From Cylicocyclus nassatus (taxonomy: Eukaryota; Nematoda; Chromadorea; Rhabditida; Strongylidae), in assembly GCA_958299035.1 (NCBI GenBank), contig CATQJL010000316.1:5172674-5236673 (forward strand): a DNA stretch of 64,000 nucleotides, read 5' to 3'. The notes below the pieces were generated by a model. It saw only the letters and a list, made by a program, of their open reading frames with translations, was not told the origin of the DNA and did not search any database. Below, piece by piece: positions 1 through 11,900 of the stretch. The position numbers and the translations under genes are program-made. Within the stretch, counting starts at the first letter, position 1. Each line of letters opens with the position of its first letter.

Positions 1-1100
1 TTAAGTGGTCCTTTATTTGTCGGTATCAACAGCCTTACATTTGAACGCTTTCGTCTTCGTCAGTGGTTGAAAATTTTTTGAGCTTCGTCAGCGAGTCAAG
101 TCCAACAAATGCCTACTCAATTCTAACAGTTTTTGGCCTTCACCCAATCTAGTTGCCACAAAAGCGAAAAGCAAGGACATACGAGGAAACCACCGCTTCG
201 TCAATTTGATAACCTATCGGCACAAAGAAAAACACAACATTTATGAAGAACCCAGGTTCAAAACAGACAAAACTTGGAAACTTCTTAAACTTTTCAGAAG
301 AATAACTAATGTGATTTAAGCTATTTTTTGGAATAATTATTGGGTTGGTAATAGACAATTTCATCCTAACATACAACTTCAGGTTCTACTACAACTCAAA
401 GGACTGTTATTTAGCTAACTTTTTTTTGAGTTCTACTGCACAATATCCATTACTGAGGTAATTGGGGTTAATCATACCCTTATGTAGTTAACCTCTTAAA
501 CAGTGTGATTTATAGGTCGTGCTGCAGTGAACGCGCCGGTGAGTACCTTGGCGATTAACATACAAATTTTGGCTGTATGGCGAATCTAAACGGAATTCGT
601 GAACGACTGTTCATAAAAGTTTGCAGCTATGACCATGCATTGCGCATGAATGCCAATCTTTGGGCAATCCAGTCTGCCTGAATATAATCACGTGACCGTG
701 CAAATAGCTGGAATCATGAAAATTCATGTGTGGGTGCCCCATGTACATTTTGCATCCAACATGTTTGCTCCAAATCTGCTATGAATCTCCTAAAGACTTA
801 CGAGCGTTTGCAGTTTGAATTATTCAGGGTATTTCTGAACAGTGACAACTCACAGATCGTGACTTTTTTTTGAAAAACTTTGGCAGATATGGAGTTCACA
901 CTTAGAATTAGCTCATCGGGGAGCTTCAGTGTTATGCCCTTCCCAACTTGCAAGGCGACGTAGTGCCCTTTCCTGCTTGAATGTAGTCGGAGGGTAGGGC
1001 AGCTGCGAACAAGTGGTTCCTTGCCTACTCGGTAAAAGAACTCAGAGGAGAGTTTGTCTTAACTAAAGCCTACATCGCTTAATTATTTAGTAATATGCAC
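1..1100. other. No confident gene
   Basis: It is AT-rich. A minus-strand stretch at 39-112 reads as a possible exon (KKFSTTDEDESVQ before GTAAGG), but its acceptor is poor. Nothing else is supported. Confidence 0.4.
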
Positions 1101-1426
1101 CTTTATGAAAAAAATCTGAAAACCTGTTTTAGTTTGATATCAGCGACTTCATTCTCTACAAGGGTGACGCTTTTGGTTTGATCGTAAACTCTGATTGTTA
1201 TTAACACTCCTTGCTTACCCGATAGAATCGAAATTCCAGCTTTTATTTGCCACAGAATAGAGAAGCCTCCAGAGTTTAATTGTTTTCTACCCAAACAATA
1301 TTGTTGGCAAGTTTTGCTATTTTTAAAGCGAGGTAGTGCAGTGCCGTGTACCTCAGTTTACTTCAATCAAAACTTCTTCAAAATTCAATTCAAAAAGCTG
1401 AAGCTCAGCTCAGTGGGCTTCAAGAC

Positions 1427-1511
1427 AATTTTGATAACGTCCGAGATACTTACATCCTCGTCATTAGTACTGCATGACGAGGATGTAAGTATCTCGGACG
1501 TTATCAAAATT
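1427..1511. repeat. Near-perfect 37-38-bp inverted repeat
   Basis: Arms 1427-1464 and 1474-1511 are exact reverse complements around a 9-base loop. The arm includes AACGTCCGAGATACTTACAT. I see no mismatch in the arms, so the structure is young, under selection or an assembly fold-back. Confidence 0.9.
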
Positions 1512-3769
1512 ACTGGATTTATTCTGTCTATACTCTTGAACAGCTTCAAGGTTTGAGTGTAAACATGCTCTTATTTACTAGTTTTTCTTTATGGAGCGAC
1601 TAATTGGTATATGTTTTCACATACCCATTTTTCTTTGAATTTTCGGTGCACTTCAAGCGTACATAATAGATAAAGATAGAAATAAAGACTACCTTAACTC
1701 GTTTCGGACTGGTGCTGCACATGGTGCAGCACGCTGGGAGGTTTCCTTTTAGTCTAAAGTTGTTAAGTCAAAGGTCTAAGCTCCTACTCTTCAAACGACT
1801 CCGTAGAGTTGTGCCGCCGATATTTGTTTAGGAGATATGAGCACAAATCGAACAACAGTTGCAACGAAGTGCGGCGACGCGAACGACGCGTGCGACGTCG
1901 CAACTTTCCTTTGCTTCAATATCAAAGAGAAAAACCGTAGTTTTAATACTGATGTGTACCGTGTACAACATAGATACTTTTGAATACTATTAGAATCTGA
2001 GTTCTTGTTCTTATCTTTCAAGAAAGCACAAAAGTCCCTCTCAAGCGACAAACTTCAAACACTTCGAATTCACTCAGAACTTTGGATATGGAGCTTATCT
2101 GACATGCTGGTTACAAATGTGGCCCACGGGCTGCGAAATTAGGTCCCTTTGTAGGCTAACGGCTGAAAGTACACTCTTTTTCGCCGCGCGCGATCTCGCG
2201 ATACCGAAACGTGTTGATTTCCACAAATACAAGACCTTTTTCATCTTTCTAAGCAAGCAGCTAGGCCACGCCACTCTTCGCGAAATGGTCATTCTCTCAT
2301 ACATTCTTATAAGTGAGGAGCAGCTCGGTAAAAGCTCTAACGGTGGCGAGTTTTTTTGTGTTTTCAGGCTGATCGAGTTTAGAAAAAAACAGCTGCGTCT
2401 TACTCTTAATTAGGGCAATCAAAATCACATTTATAAATTTGGAACTAAACGCCTATAGGCGCAATTGAATTGATAAACAAGAACGAAATGTTATAAACGG
2501 TTGCTGACAACATAGATGGAACCCTGCTTCAACAGCCGGTGAATAGTCCACAATTGCGATGCTTGATTTAAGCCAAGCAAATTATCAAAGCTTTCATATA
2601 ATAATACAAATCATTTAAAAAGGATAAAAACGTTTATCCTTCATTTGCGTAAGGCAATGAGTAGGCTCGAGTAGATACGTGATTAGGTTGCACTACCGGA
2701 TGTACAGTTCAGATGCACGAAGTGGAGAAGTTCCTGTGACCCCCTTCACTTTAAGGCCCGCATCCGGCTGACTTCTTTCACCTGAGGTTGAGATTAGAAA
2801 CAAGGCATAAGATAAAAAAGCTATTACAATGGCACTTTTTGTTACAAAAAAAACGCCAGCTGCTCTTTTTCTCAAACATCAAAACTGCAAGAGAGCTTCG
2901 AAGCAACGGCTTTTTGTTGAAAAAACTGCTTGAGCACTGTCGCACTCAGAATGATAACGAAACATAATCAAAAATTAAAAGCAAGTCTGATTCTTTGAAT
3001 ATAACATTGAATCAATAAATACATTTTCGCAAGAAAGAGTTGGGCAAGAGTAGAAAATTTGGACTGACCAATGATGGGGGTGCATGTTTACTAACAAGAA
3101 TCGTACCAAACCTCCTTTTACTAGATAGAATAATAACAAATAAAAAACTATTAGATTATTTGTTTTTCAAGATTTCGAATCATATCTGAGATTTCGAAAA
3201 AGACTTTCTTTCCTTCAAAATTGAAGAATTATTACGCAGAAATGCCTGATATCGTAACTACATAAAACTGCTCATATCTCGCTTCACAGAAAAGCTAAGA
3301 ACAAAGAGACGGTTTAAGCCAATTCCCGTGTGCTTAGCTATCGAATGGTATACAAAGTGTTGGAGCATAAAGCTTATCCAGCATAAAAAAGTCATTAAGG
3401 CTTATCCAGTCTAAAAGAGACGATAAATGAAAGTCAAGCCACTGAGGGAGCGAGTTGGAGCAAGCTAATCGCAAATATCTCTATCTCATTTTTGAAAGCC
3501 GCGAGTTTTTTCACTTAACAGCCTTTACACTACTAGAAAGCTCACGAAAAGGGGACTTGATGTAGACTGTCGCCTTTTCTCTAGCTCCCCTCTACTCAGA
3601 GATACATGGCGTTTCAGATAGAAACATGTGTGTATTTGTCAAAGTATTCCTGCTTAAATAATGAATGGAGATGCCTGATTGCTCAACTGTATTACGGACA
3701 AGACCTTGCCAGTAAATCTAAACCGTCTCCTTTTTCTACTTTCTTCTCCCTTTCAGAAATGGAGCGCAA

Positions 3770-4268
3770 ACTGATCGCATGAAATCAGCTGATGCTGCAG
3801 CTAGATAAGAAATTCTGGTACTTTTCCGTTATCCGGACCCATTTATTCAAAAGGCTCTCATAAAGTATGTTTCTTAGTATGAAAACAATTCTTCATAGAT
3901 TCTACGAAGATTGCCTCCCCGCCATGTGTCAGGAAACAATTGACATGTTTTAGTCCATTTTGACTTGTTTTTTTTTTCGAAATTTTTTCCGGTGTGATAA
4001 AAGAGCATTTGTGACCATCTAAAAGCCTGTCAATTGTTTTCTTTAGGAACAAAACAGTCTAGAACTTAACACAGAACATCTTGATTACTTTCAACAATAA
4101 TTCAAGATTGTCTTTCTCTTCAAACTTTTCGCCATGCGAATTTATCCAGACGAGACTATAAATGGTGGCTTGCAGTATTTCGCTGCTGCTTGTTTCGCCG
4201 CTTGGATAAGGAATCCTAGCGAATTTCTCCATTCTGGGCAGGTCGGAAACGTTCAGTGATAACAGCAT
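3770..4268 (-). pseudogene. Possible broken relative of the 4312-5186 gene
   Basis: An ATG at 4268 opens a coding-like frame (LNVSDLPRMEKFARIPYPSG) that meets an in-frame TAG at 4061-4059. The same frame then continues to 3858 (TIDRLLDGHKCSFITPE, NCFLTHGGEAIF). Beyond it, at about 3853-3797, the bases match exon 2 of the plus-strand gene for about 40 bp (LNKWVRITEKY). I read this as an inverted, decayed copy. No domain is recognised. Confidence 0.3.
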
Positions 4269-4311
4269 GACGTTATTATCAAAGCAGTGTTCATTTTTAA
4301 AATTCTTTCAG

Positions 4312-5186
4312 ATGAAAATGAGGTCATTATTGACTAAAATACAGATTGATCTTACGTCGCTAGGTAGTGCAAGACAAGCCTTTGTAAGACCTGTGAAACC
4401 TGTAGATGATATGTCAAATTTTTTCTGACACCTGGCAGAAGGTTGTCACTCCTTGCTATGAATTTGGGACCGAATTGGTACATGGTCTGAAGAAATATCC
4501 TTCTTTGAATAAATGGGTCCGAATAACGGAAAAGTACCGAAATTTTATACGTGAATTCACAAGAGAGCTGGAGAAAAAGAGACTGTCTACGCTTATTTTG
4601 CATGTTTCAAACTTCGAACAGTATGTCGATTGATGAGACATCAAGCTATCCTGAACCAAAGAAGTCTCTATTTCATGACTTTTCAAAACCAAAGCATTGA
4701 AAAATTCATCATATTACCTTTTATAGGGGCCTGTAAGATCGCGAGAGTCGGACGTGCGTACGGCCATTGCGCCGCGCACGTCCGATGTCACTAAGGCAGG
4801 TGCTAGACTTACCTGCTTCAGCCGGTCCGTTCGGTTCATAGGTCAAATCACTACATTGTTCAACAGCAAAGGTGGTGAACCAAATGAACTTGTTCAACAG
4901 GATAAGTCTGGCACCTACCTGAGTCGTCGGACGCACATCTGACGTGCACGGCGCAATGGCCGTACGCCCGTCCGACTTTCGCGATCCTGCAGGCCCCTAT
5001 ACTACTTATTTTCTCACTTTACACATCCCAGTCTCACTCGGCATGTAACTTACCTCGCCCCCCCCCCCCCTTTACTTTTCTAGGTCGCAAATAACCGAAA
5101 CCTCCTTCACCTGGAGGCGACTCTGTTCTCCCTATTGCACTTATGTTTCCGTGGCCGAATATATCAATAGATCTGAGGTAGAATAA
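4312..5186 (+). CDS. Hypothetical protein, 3 exons, 118 codons
   Basis: A TTCTTTCAG acceptor stands directly before the ATG at 4312, like a trans-splice site. Exons 4312-4383, 4439-4620 and 5084-5186 join in phase (donors GTAAGA and GTATGT, acceptors CTGGCAG and CTTTTCTAG). The second exon encodes a charged helical stretch (LNKWVRITEKYRNFIREF). The third has WRRLCSPYC. There is no signal peptide or recognised domain. Intron 2 contains a whole 280-bp MITE (4722-5001) and a 13-base C run. The KWVRITEKY segment recurs in inverted orientation at 3797-3853, suggesting a local gene family. The model is internally consistent but unconfirmed. Confidence 0.42.
4722..5001. mobile_element. 280-bp MITE with long terminal inverted repeats
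   Basis: The ends TATAGGGGCCTG and CAGGCCCCTATA are reverse complements. Inside them, GCGGAGTCGGACG-like arms with CGTACGGCCATTGCGCCG (left) and CGGCGCAATGGCCGTACG-like sequence (right) pair over about 90 bp. It lies in an intron of the 4312-5186 model. Confidence 0.8.
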
Positions 5187-5286
5187 GCCTTAAAGCTTGA
5201 AGCTGATTGGTATTCGTCAATCTACCTCAAGATTTATTCCACATTTGACAGCATGATATAAGGTAAAATTCATTCTTACGCTATGA

Positions 5287-6048
5287 CCAGGGCCCGGCAC
5301 GAGTCGGTTTCTAGGGTTTTTAAAAACGAAGTCTCCCCTGACTTTTGACTGAGTTTTACGAAGTCCCCTTTGACCTACCTGCTTAGAAGAAAATGGAAAC
5401 GAGAAAGATTTACTAGTATGAAGGAAACAACGTGAGATAAGAAAGAAAATCCAAGTTGGAGCTGATTACTATGCATGCACAAGAGTTTGCTATTGGAGCG
5501 CGATATCTAACAAAGCGATTCATGAAGAAATCAAGGCAAAAAACGAAGGAGAGGCAATGATATGGAAATGCATTTATGCTCAGGGATAGATTTTTGATCG
5601 GGGAATCCGTCCATGCTAAAAAGATCCGAAACTTATGTGAAGTGACAGAAATATATGCTTCAGACGATCTCAGATCGTCTGGTGGCCGTCTGGAGACGAT
5701 CTAATTTTTGAAAAGGTATTACTTCACATAAGTTTTCAAAACTTTTTACATAGGTCTTCTTTAAATAATATTTTACTTATATGGTACAAATTTGGTTTCA
5801 AAGGCTTATGTTCACGCTCTAAACAAGCAATTTGTTTACTTTAGTCTTGCTTTCAAATCGCGCGCACTTTTCGCCATACACGATAGAGCATGTCAATCGT
5901 GTGATAACCTGTCCAAAAAGCTTGTGTTGGACTGAATGGCGCTTATTCTTGGTGCTTGGCCCCGACTCGTCAAAAACGATATCTCCTTTGTTTTTTGCTC
6001 CAAAAACGAAGTCCAGCCTGCTTCCAGACGATCTGTGCCGGGCCCTGG
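5287..6048. mobile_element. Non-autonomous element with CCAGGGCCCGGCAC ends
   Basis: CCAGGGCCCGGCAC at 5287-5300 is matched by its reverse complement at 6035-6048. Both sides contain AAAACGAAGTC-type sequence. A decayed relative lies at about 60783-61020. The element carries a nested hairpin at 5628-5737. Confidence 0.7.
5628..5737. mobile_element. Nested 110-bp hairpin element
   Basis: The ends are GAAACTTATGTGAAGT and ACTTCACATAAGTTTTC, with the internal palindrome CAGACGATCTCAGATCGTCTG. It sits inside the 5287-6048 element. Confidence 0.6.
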
Positions 6049-6289
6049 CTATGACGTCGTGGCAGTGTATGAAGTACCCCTTGTAGAACTTTTTACGGTA
6101 TATTGCGTCATGTTTTTTGTAGATTTGCATTGTCACATTTTGACAAAAATACTTTCGAGGCATAAGTTCGGTCCAGTTGTGTTATAGAGGGGCAGAGAAA
6201 CTACATGGCCATCTTTATAGTGCGAGTACCATCAGAATAGAATGCATTGAAGATGTATGAATGTACTTTAGTGCGTATGTTATTTTTAG

Positions 6290-6502
6290 TCTAGTCCTCA
6301 TGGTTTTGTGATTTATGCCAGAGATAGTTCCAAAGCGCCTCGAATGATCTCAGCCATAATAGGTGGATATGTGGTGAAGCCTAATCAAGCATTGGACCTG
6401 CTCAAAGTTATGATAAGTGTAAATGAGTTTGGCCATTCTTCTAATGATGAACACGTTTTCCAATCTCAGATTTTGCCGCCGAGAGATCGTTGCGTTAAAT
6501 AG
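6290..6502 (+). CDS. Possible exon, faintly like a dual-specificity phosphatase loop
   Basis: After TTATTTTTAG the frame reads FVIYARDSSKAPRMISAI and NQALDLLKVMIS. Its spacing resembles the VxVHCxxGxSRS...A loop and following helix of dual-specificity phosphatases, but His, Cys, Gly and Arg of the loop are all replaced. If real it would be a catalytically dead member. A weak GTGTAA donor occurs at 6417; otherwise the frame stops at 6502. The similarity is by eye only. Confidence 0.22.
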   Translation, partial: SSPHGFVIYARDSSKAPRMISAIIGGYVVKPNQALDLLKVMISVNEFGHSSNDEHVFQSQILPPRDRCVK

Positions 6503-8600
6503 GGTGTTGAGGCTCCACGATGCGAGCGCTACTAAAAGGAGGAGGCCACGAGCACTGGTTGCTGCCGCGCTATCCGGCGACGATTACGGTACTTTTTCAC
6601 GCTTACACCACAATCGCCTCCAGACCTCTCTTCGCCTTGAAGCGTTGTCACTCAAGCGTCCGTTCGCCTTCCTTTTTGATCGATAATCCTTACTGTGTTT
6701 TTTACTGTGCTCGTACCTGGCAGTTTAGCTTCCGCCTTTGACGACACTTTCGCAGTAGCGGTTGAGGACATCGGAATCCGTACTGATTTAAAATACAAGT
6801 CCGCATTGGGTTTGTTTCAAATGAGCCACTTTTGGAAACTTTGGGATTTGAGATCTTATGAATTTTGGGAGCGGAAAGGTGTCGCGCCTTCATCCGGCGA
6901 CGCGCGGCGGATCTGTGTAGATGAAGCCTCGGGCACAAATGTTCTTTGTATTAATGGACGCGCACCATCGGTAGCATGACGGGGCACTCTGCCTTGTGTT
7001 GGGGTTTCATTCACGTAGTAGCTCAGTATCTTAGCGCAATGTTCATTTGTGTGCTATAAGGATAATTTGTTAGTGTTTGATCTTCTATTTCTTACACGCT
7101 AGGTTGAAGGTAGGCTAGATGCGTTGTGAGAGTCAAGCGGAAGAGCGCACTAAGTAACTCGGATAACATCTAAGTGCTGCGGTTCCACCGAGCCGCCACA
7201 CAGGGCCTGCTGATGTTTTTTGGCACTCTGAAGCGTCTTTCGCCGCTTTCGGGTACTTTATAGCGCTTTTTGGTAAGGTTTGTGCACCCATTCGGGGAGA
7301 AGTTGAGTTATGTGACGCATTCCTTTCTTTCCTTTGGTTACATACGCTGATGAAATTGAAATGAACATCACCTAAGGCACTATCTCACCAGAATTTTGGT
7401 ACACAGATTTTTAAGGAAAATCTTTGAGGATTTCTCTATTGGGCTAATGCCCAAGTTCCATTCGAAAAAATCCAGACGATGCCGCCCTTTTTGACTTGTT
7501 CAACCCTGCGGCTAAAACTAAGGTAGAGCGGGACAATTCGTCGCGTTGTTTCTACGGGGGCTTCGGAAAGCGGGATCGTTCTACGTGCATTTTGAGCAGC
7601 CCGTATAGAGTTATACAAGATTGGGAATGCTTAAAATTCGCAAAATTCATTCGGGATACTGCCTTCGAACTCTTAATTCCAGGTACAATTTACCTCAAGG
7701 TATATTCCTAGATTGCCAAAGTTTATTTGTCAAAGTTAAGTCTACCTATGCCAGTGAACACTGCATATTTGAGCATGACATGACATACATGCGGTAAATT
7801 GCTTTTTTTCTTCATTTTTGCGTGATATCATGAAAATTATGTCTTTAGAGTGTCAGATATTACGACTAGTTTTGAGGAGATTTTTTTTACGTGATAATCT
7901 TTCCAAAACAATAAGACTCTATCAGGAAAATTAACTGCTTTTAGCTGCCATTTGGATGCCTTGCCTGTCTGAAGGAAGCTGTGGTCACAGTTATCGAGCT
8001 GTATAGTTGCATAAAATATTTTTCACATTCTGAAATGCTTCATGTTTTCGCAGTATGGTTGGGAATTTTTTGCCTAACTTTCGATGATATTAGATTGAAA
8101 ATTTTCAAAACAGCTTCTGAATTGAGGGAGTGTGCGCAGTATTTGTTAAACTATTTCTGCTCCAAATCTTTATATCTTTCCGAATCACATGAAATTGATC
8201 TTCTTTGTAATGAAACGCAAAAATCATACATCATGGGTGGTTTGACCAGATTACTGTCATTCGTGTTACTCTACTCTATAAGGGAAAGCAAAATAACAAT
8301 TTGAATGCTAGCAGATGATTGTATCTGAATAGGAAACATCGCTTCAATCGTTAATTATCCATTCAGACAATTGTTAAGCTTAGAAGGCTCATAAAAAAGA
8401 AAAAGCTTTTTGATTCTTCCTCTAGTACAAGTCCGCTCCTAACAGTAGTATTTTCTTTAGCTCAATATCTTACATCAGCTCTCACCTAAGCGAAAAGCAG
8501 CAACGATTTCTGAGATTTTTGATCCCAAGAGTAGTCTGCTCGATTTACCTTCGAAGTTTCCCTTTCAAAAATAGCAAATATTGAACAACTTTCAACAGAT
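6503..8600. other. No confident gene
   Basis: Locally GC-rich at 6470-6990, open in several frames without splice support. A GTG-start frame at 7981-8304 has a coding-like middle but no other evidence. Confidence 0.4.
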
Positions 8601-8612
8601 AAGAACAAGAAA

Positions 8613-8618
8613 TTTATT
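8613..8618 (-). terminator. Poly(A) signal AATAAA, adaptor gene
   Basis: TTTATT on the plus strand reads AATAAA on the minus strand, about 217 bases after the adaptor stop codon. This is a reasonable 3' UTR length for a nematode gene. Confidence 0.45.
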
Positions 8619-8834
8619 CAAAGAATATATGTACAGACAAATCTATTCTATTATCTCATTTCTTCAAAAAAACAAAAACAAACTTAAATAGCGGAAGCTT
8701 AGCAAAAAACATTCGCATTACAAAGAGAAATTTTGCATGAAATCTGAAGGAATAGCTGAAACACACCGGTTAAAAGTCACAGACTTTTGCACAGAGAATA
8801 GGATTTTGTGTGGGAAAAAGGGGGGGGGGGGAGG

Positions 8835-8943
8835 TTAGGCAATATCAATAAGTCTTGAATGACGATAGCTGTCAAGGTAGATTCGCGATCGTCGTTTCGG
8901 CGTCACGTAGTCTTCAATTCTGCGCTCATGATCATGGTAGTAC
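8835..8943 (-). CDS. Adaptor exon 10: C-terminal tail and stop
   Basis: This exon lies after TGCTTTAG and continues the split Lys codon, then YYHDHERRIEDYVTPKRR and a basic, tyrosine-containing end ...RLIDIA before TAA at 8837-8835. Five tyrosines lie in about 35 residues. A 12-base G run sits immediately downstream, within the 3' UTR. Confidence 0.82.
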
Positions 8944-11900
8944 CTAAAGCAAGGATCTTTGATGTGTGATCTAGAACCATTAGGTTGTTTCGTAAGTCTT
9001 GCACCAAAATTTTTGAAAAGCCGTTACATATGTGCTTTCAACAAAATAGTTCAAATCCACATATTTAGAAAGAAAAATCATGCGCTCAAAAAAATCAATC
9101 AAAATCAACTAAAAATCTTAGGCATATCACTGGTAAGAGTAGGTAAGAGTTAACTACGAAAAGCACTTAAATCGTAATTTCTATGGTTTGGTTTCTAAAA
9201 ATGCGAGAAGGTCTAGAATATCTACTTTTTTACGCTTTTGAGACTTACTCTTTTTAGAGCGAAAAATTTGTAGTGTCTGGATGTTTCTTCTACTATTTAT
9301 GATTTTCAACCTTTTAAACTCAACAATTCGTTTTCGCTTCGAAAAAAAAACTTCTAAGCATAATTGTATGAAGCACTTGTTGCAGGTTTCAGGATACGTA
9401 AAGTGTAACCTGAAAGTCGTTTGAAATAATTTTAGGTAATTTTTAAAGCATTTTTCGGTGCAATACTTCTGGTACAAACTAATATTTTTGATGTGTTATA
9501 ACTAAAACTTACTTAGAATTCCTATTCTCATCGGTAGTATCCGTATATTTGGTGTGTGCAGTGGTATAGGAATGACGTTTTTCTTCAGAAGGTACTGCTT
9601 GTGGCAAATCATATTTTTCCACCCAATCTGACGGGTTCCATTGGACGAACACCAACGCCACAGGCAATTTCTCAGGCATGACGGAATGATGTGTGATTAG
9701 CATTTGAAGTGATGGAAAATGTTTGTCGGAGCTCTGTAAGAAATTTTGTTATTTTTGGACGTTTCACCCAATTACCAAATATATCTCAAGTGCAAATGGA
9801 TACGGTAAATGCGTCACAATGACTAGGTCTCTCTTCAATGACGCAATTGCGGATAATGAGGTGTTTATATGGTACTATGTGCAAATTCAGATTTTTCAAG
9901 TAGGATTACTGTATGGAGAGAATCAGAGTCGCAACATTGTTATGCTAATTTAGGATTGCGTAAATATGCGTGAATGATGGCAAAAAATTTTGTCAAAAAA
10001 CTATAAAATACAGCGTCATTTGCGGTGTACGGTAGTATAATGTCGCAAAAGGAAAACACCTTAAAATCTGTTTTATTTATTTTTTTGTTTCTATTAGAAA
10101 TTTTCCCAGAATATTATTTCATGAATACAATTTTATGAAGGAAAAGGACTGAGGCTGTCGACTTGTTTCCAAAAAATTCAATAAAAAGTGCAGAAATCTA
10201 CAATTTCATTTTCACTGTCTTTACTTTGAGAAATTGCAAAAATTCTTCAATTTTGTTTTTGAAAACGTTTTAGTAGAAGAGGATTGGGAGATTCCTTTAA
10301 CGATTGAAAAAAGTAGCAAACACAATATACTTTTCAAACTTTGGTTTTTTGAAGTTTTGCTACTTTGAAATGATATTGTATTGTGGCAGAAAATTTCAAC
10401 ACAATTATTTCTTCTAAATCATTCAAGAATTTTTTTGCCTCTAAGAAAAAATGCAGCCTCAAGCTGTTCAAAACTTATTTTTATACTTTTTCAATTTTTT
10501 TCAAACTCTTTCAGTTTGTTCCTAGAATTTTTTTATGAGATAGAAGAAGAATAATTACGAAGCTACTGCTTATTTCAATAAATTTTAATATGATTCCGCA
10601 CCAAAAGGAGAAAAACGTGGGACTTTTCAATTTACTTTACAAATTCTCGTTCTGAAATCAATCTTAGAAGTTTCTTCTTCTCAACCCCTTTCCCATGACT
10701 TACCTTGATTCTATAACCACTTTGATTTCGAATAATCAAATAATGCGAGATACAGGCCGGATTGTGTGTTGGCGGTACACGAACGCTCAATGCCAAACAT
10801 CGTCGTTTTGATTCTGAGTAACGAACCACAAAAGCGCCCTCGCATTGCGACAAAAGATTTCGCACCAGTAGCTCCCTAAAATGGAGAGATTACAGGTTTA
10901 CGAGGTCCATTCGTCTTGCTTAAGAGATCAGCAGCAATTTGAAGGTGACATCTAGGTGTAGTCGCGCTAATTACGCAACATCTGTCGGCAGACATGGTGT
11001 TTTGGATGGTAATATGGCTAAGGTTAATTGCGGTTAGACATGCTATGGGTATGTGGTTTGCTGGTATTAGTGTAGATGGATCCGATTTGTAATAGAAATG
11101 GAGATAGCTAGAGTTGAACAATCAAAAAAATTTCCGTCTGAGGCCTCAGAAAGAAGCCCGCGAAGCCTTTTATTGCGTTAAAAGCACTGCTTGAGTACAT
11201 GTGAGTAAAAAAAGACCTCAAAAAATTTGACTATGTCGTTGCTCAAGCGGCAGCTCATATAATAGATATTTGCAACCGGAAAATTCAACTCTCAGCTCTC
11301 ACCCAGACAGTATATTTTCGCTAATCAGCGTTCTTAGGTACTGTAGTGGGCGAGAGTTCAGAATTGGAATTTTCGACCACGAATGAGTTTTGATAACTGC
11401 CTCTTGAGCAATATCTTACTGTTGACCTCCAAATCACTCTTGGGCAATCAGGTATCCAGATTTCCACATCGCCTATAAAAAATGGACTCCACCTCAATCA
11501 CCCAGTTCTACCGAACCCAGCTCCCCCTATTTGCCCACGTGCATAGGCATTCACCTTCGTCGGCATATTTTAAGCTCTGCAGCTGTTGATTTGACCTGCG
11601 ATGACTCTTCCCATTATGGACGTGGACTTGATCCCTACGTAGCTAATTGCCCCCACTTAATTGCCCTTTTCCCTATAGTTCTTCTCGCACACATGCAAAG
11701 CAATTAGCGCGATCACGCGATAAGTTTAAACGTTTGAAAGCGCTGGGTGAAATTTCTACCCGAAACTTGTTTGGGTAAAAACAAAATGGTTGAAGTTGCT
11801 TACCTAGATGGTAATTTCACAAAATAGTTGACATTTTCCAGTTGAGCTTGCAAAGTCTCATCGATTGGGTATATCCATTCTCCTAATTTTTCATCATAAA

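Noticed and set aside
39..112. Possible minus-strand exon at the left edge
   Set aside because: The donor is good and the translation is acidic and coding-like, but the acceptor lacks a pyrimidine tract and no partner exon was found.
9181..9477. 98-codon minus-strand ORF
   Set aside because: It lies inside the MITE at 8994-9468 within the last adaptor intron.
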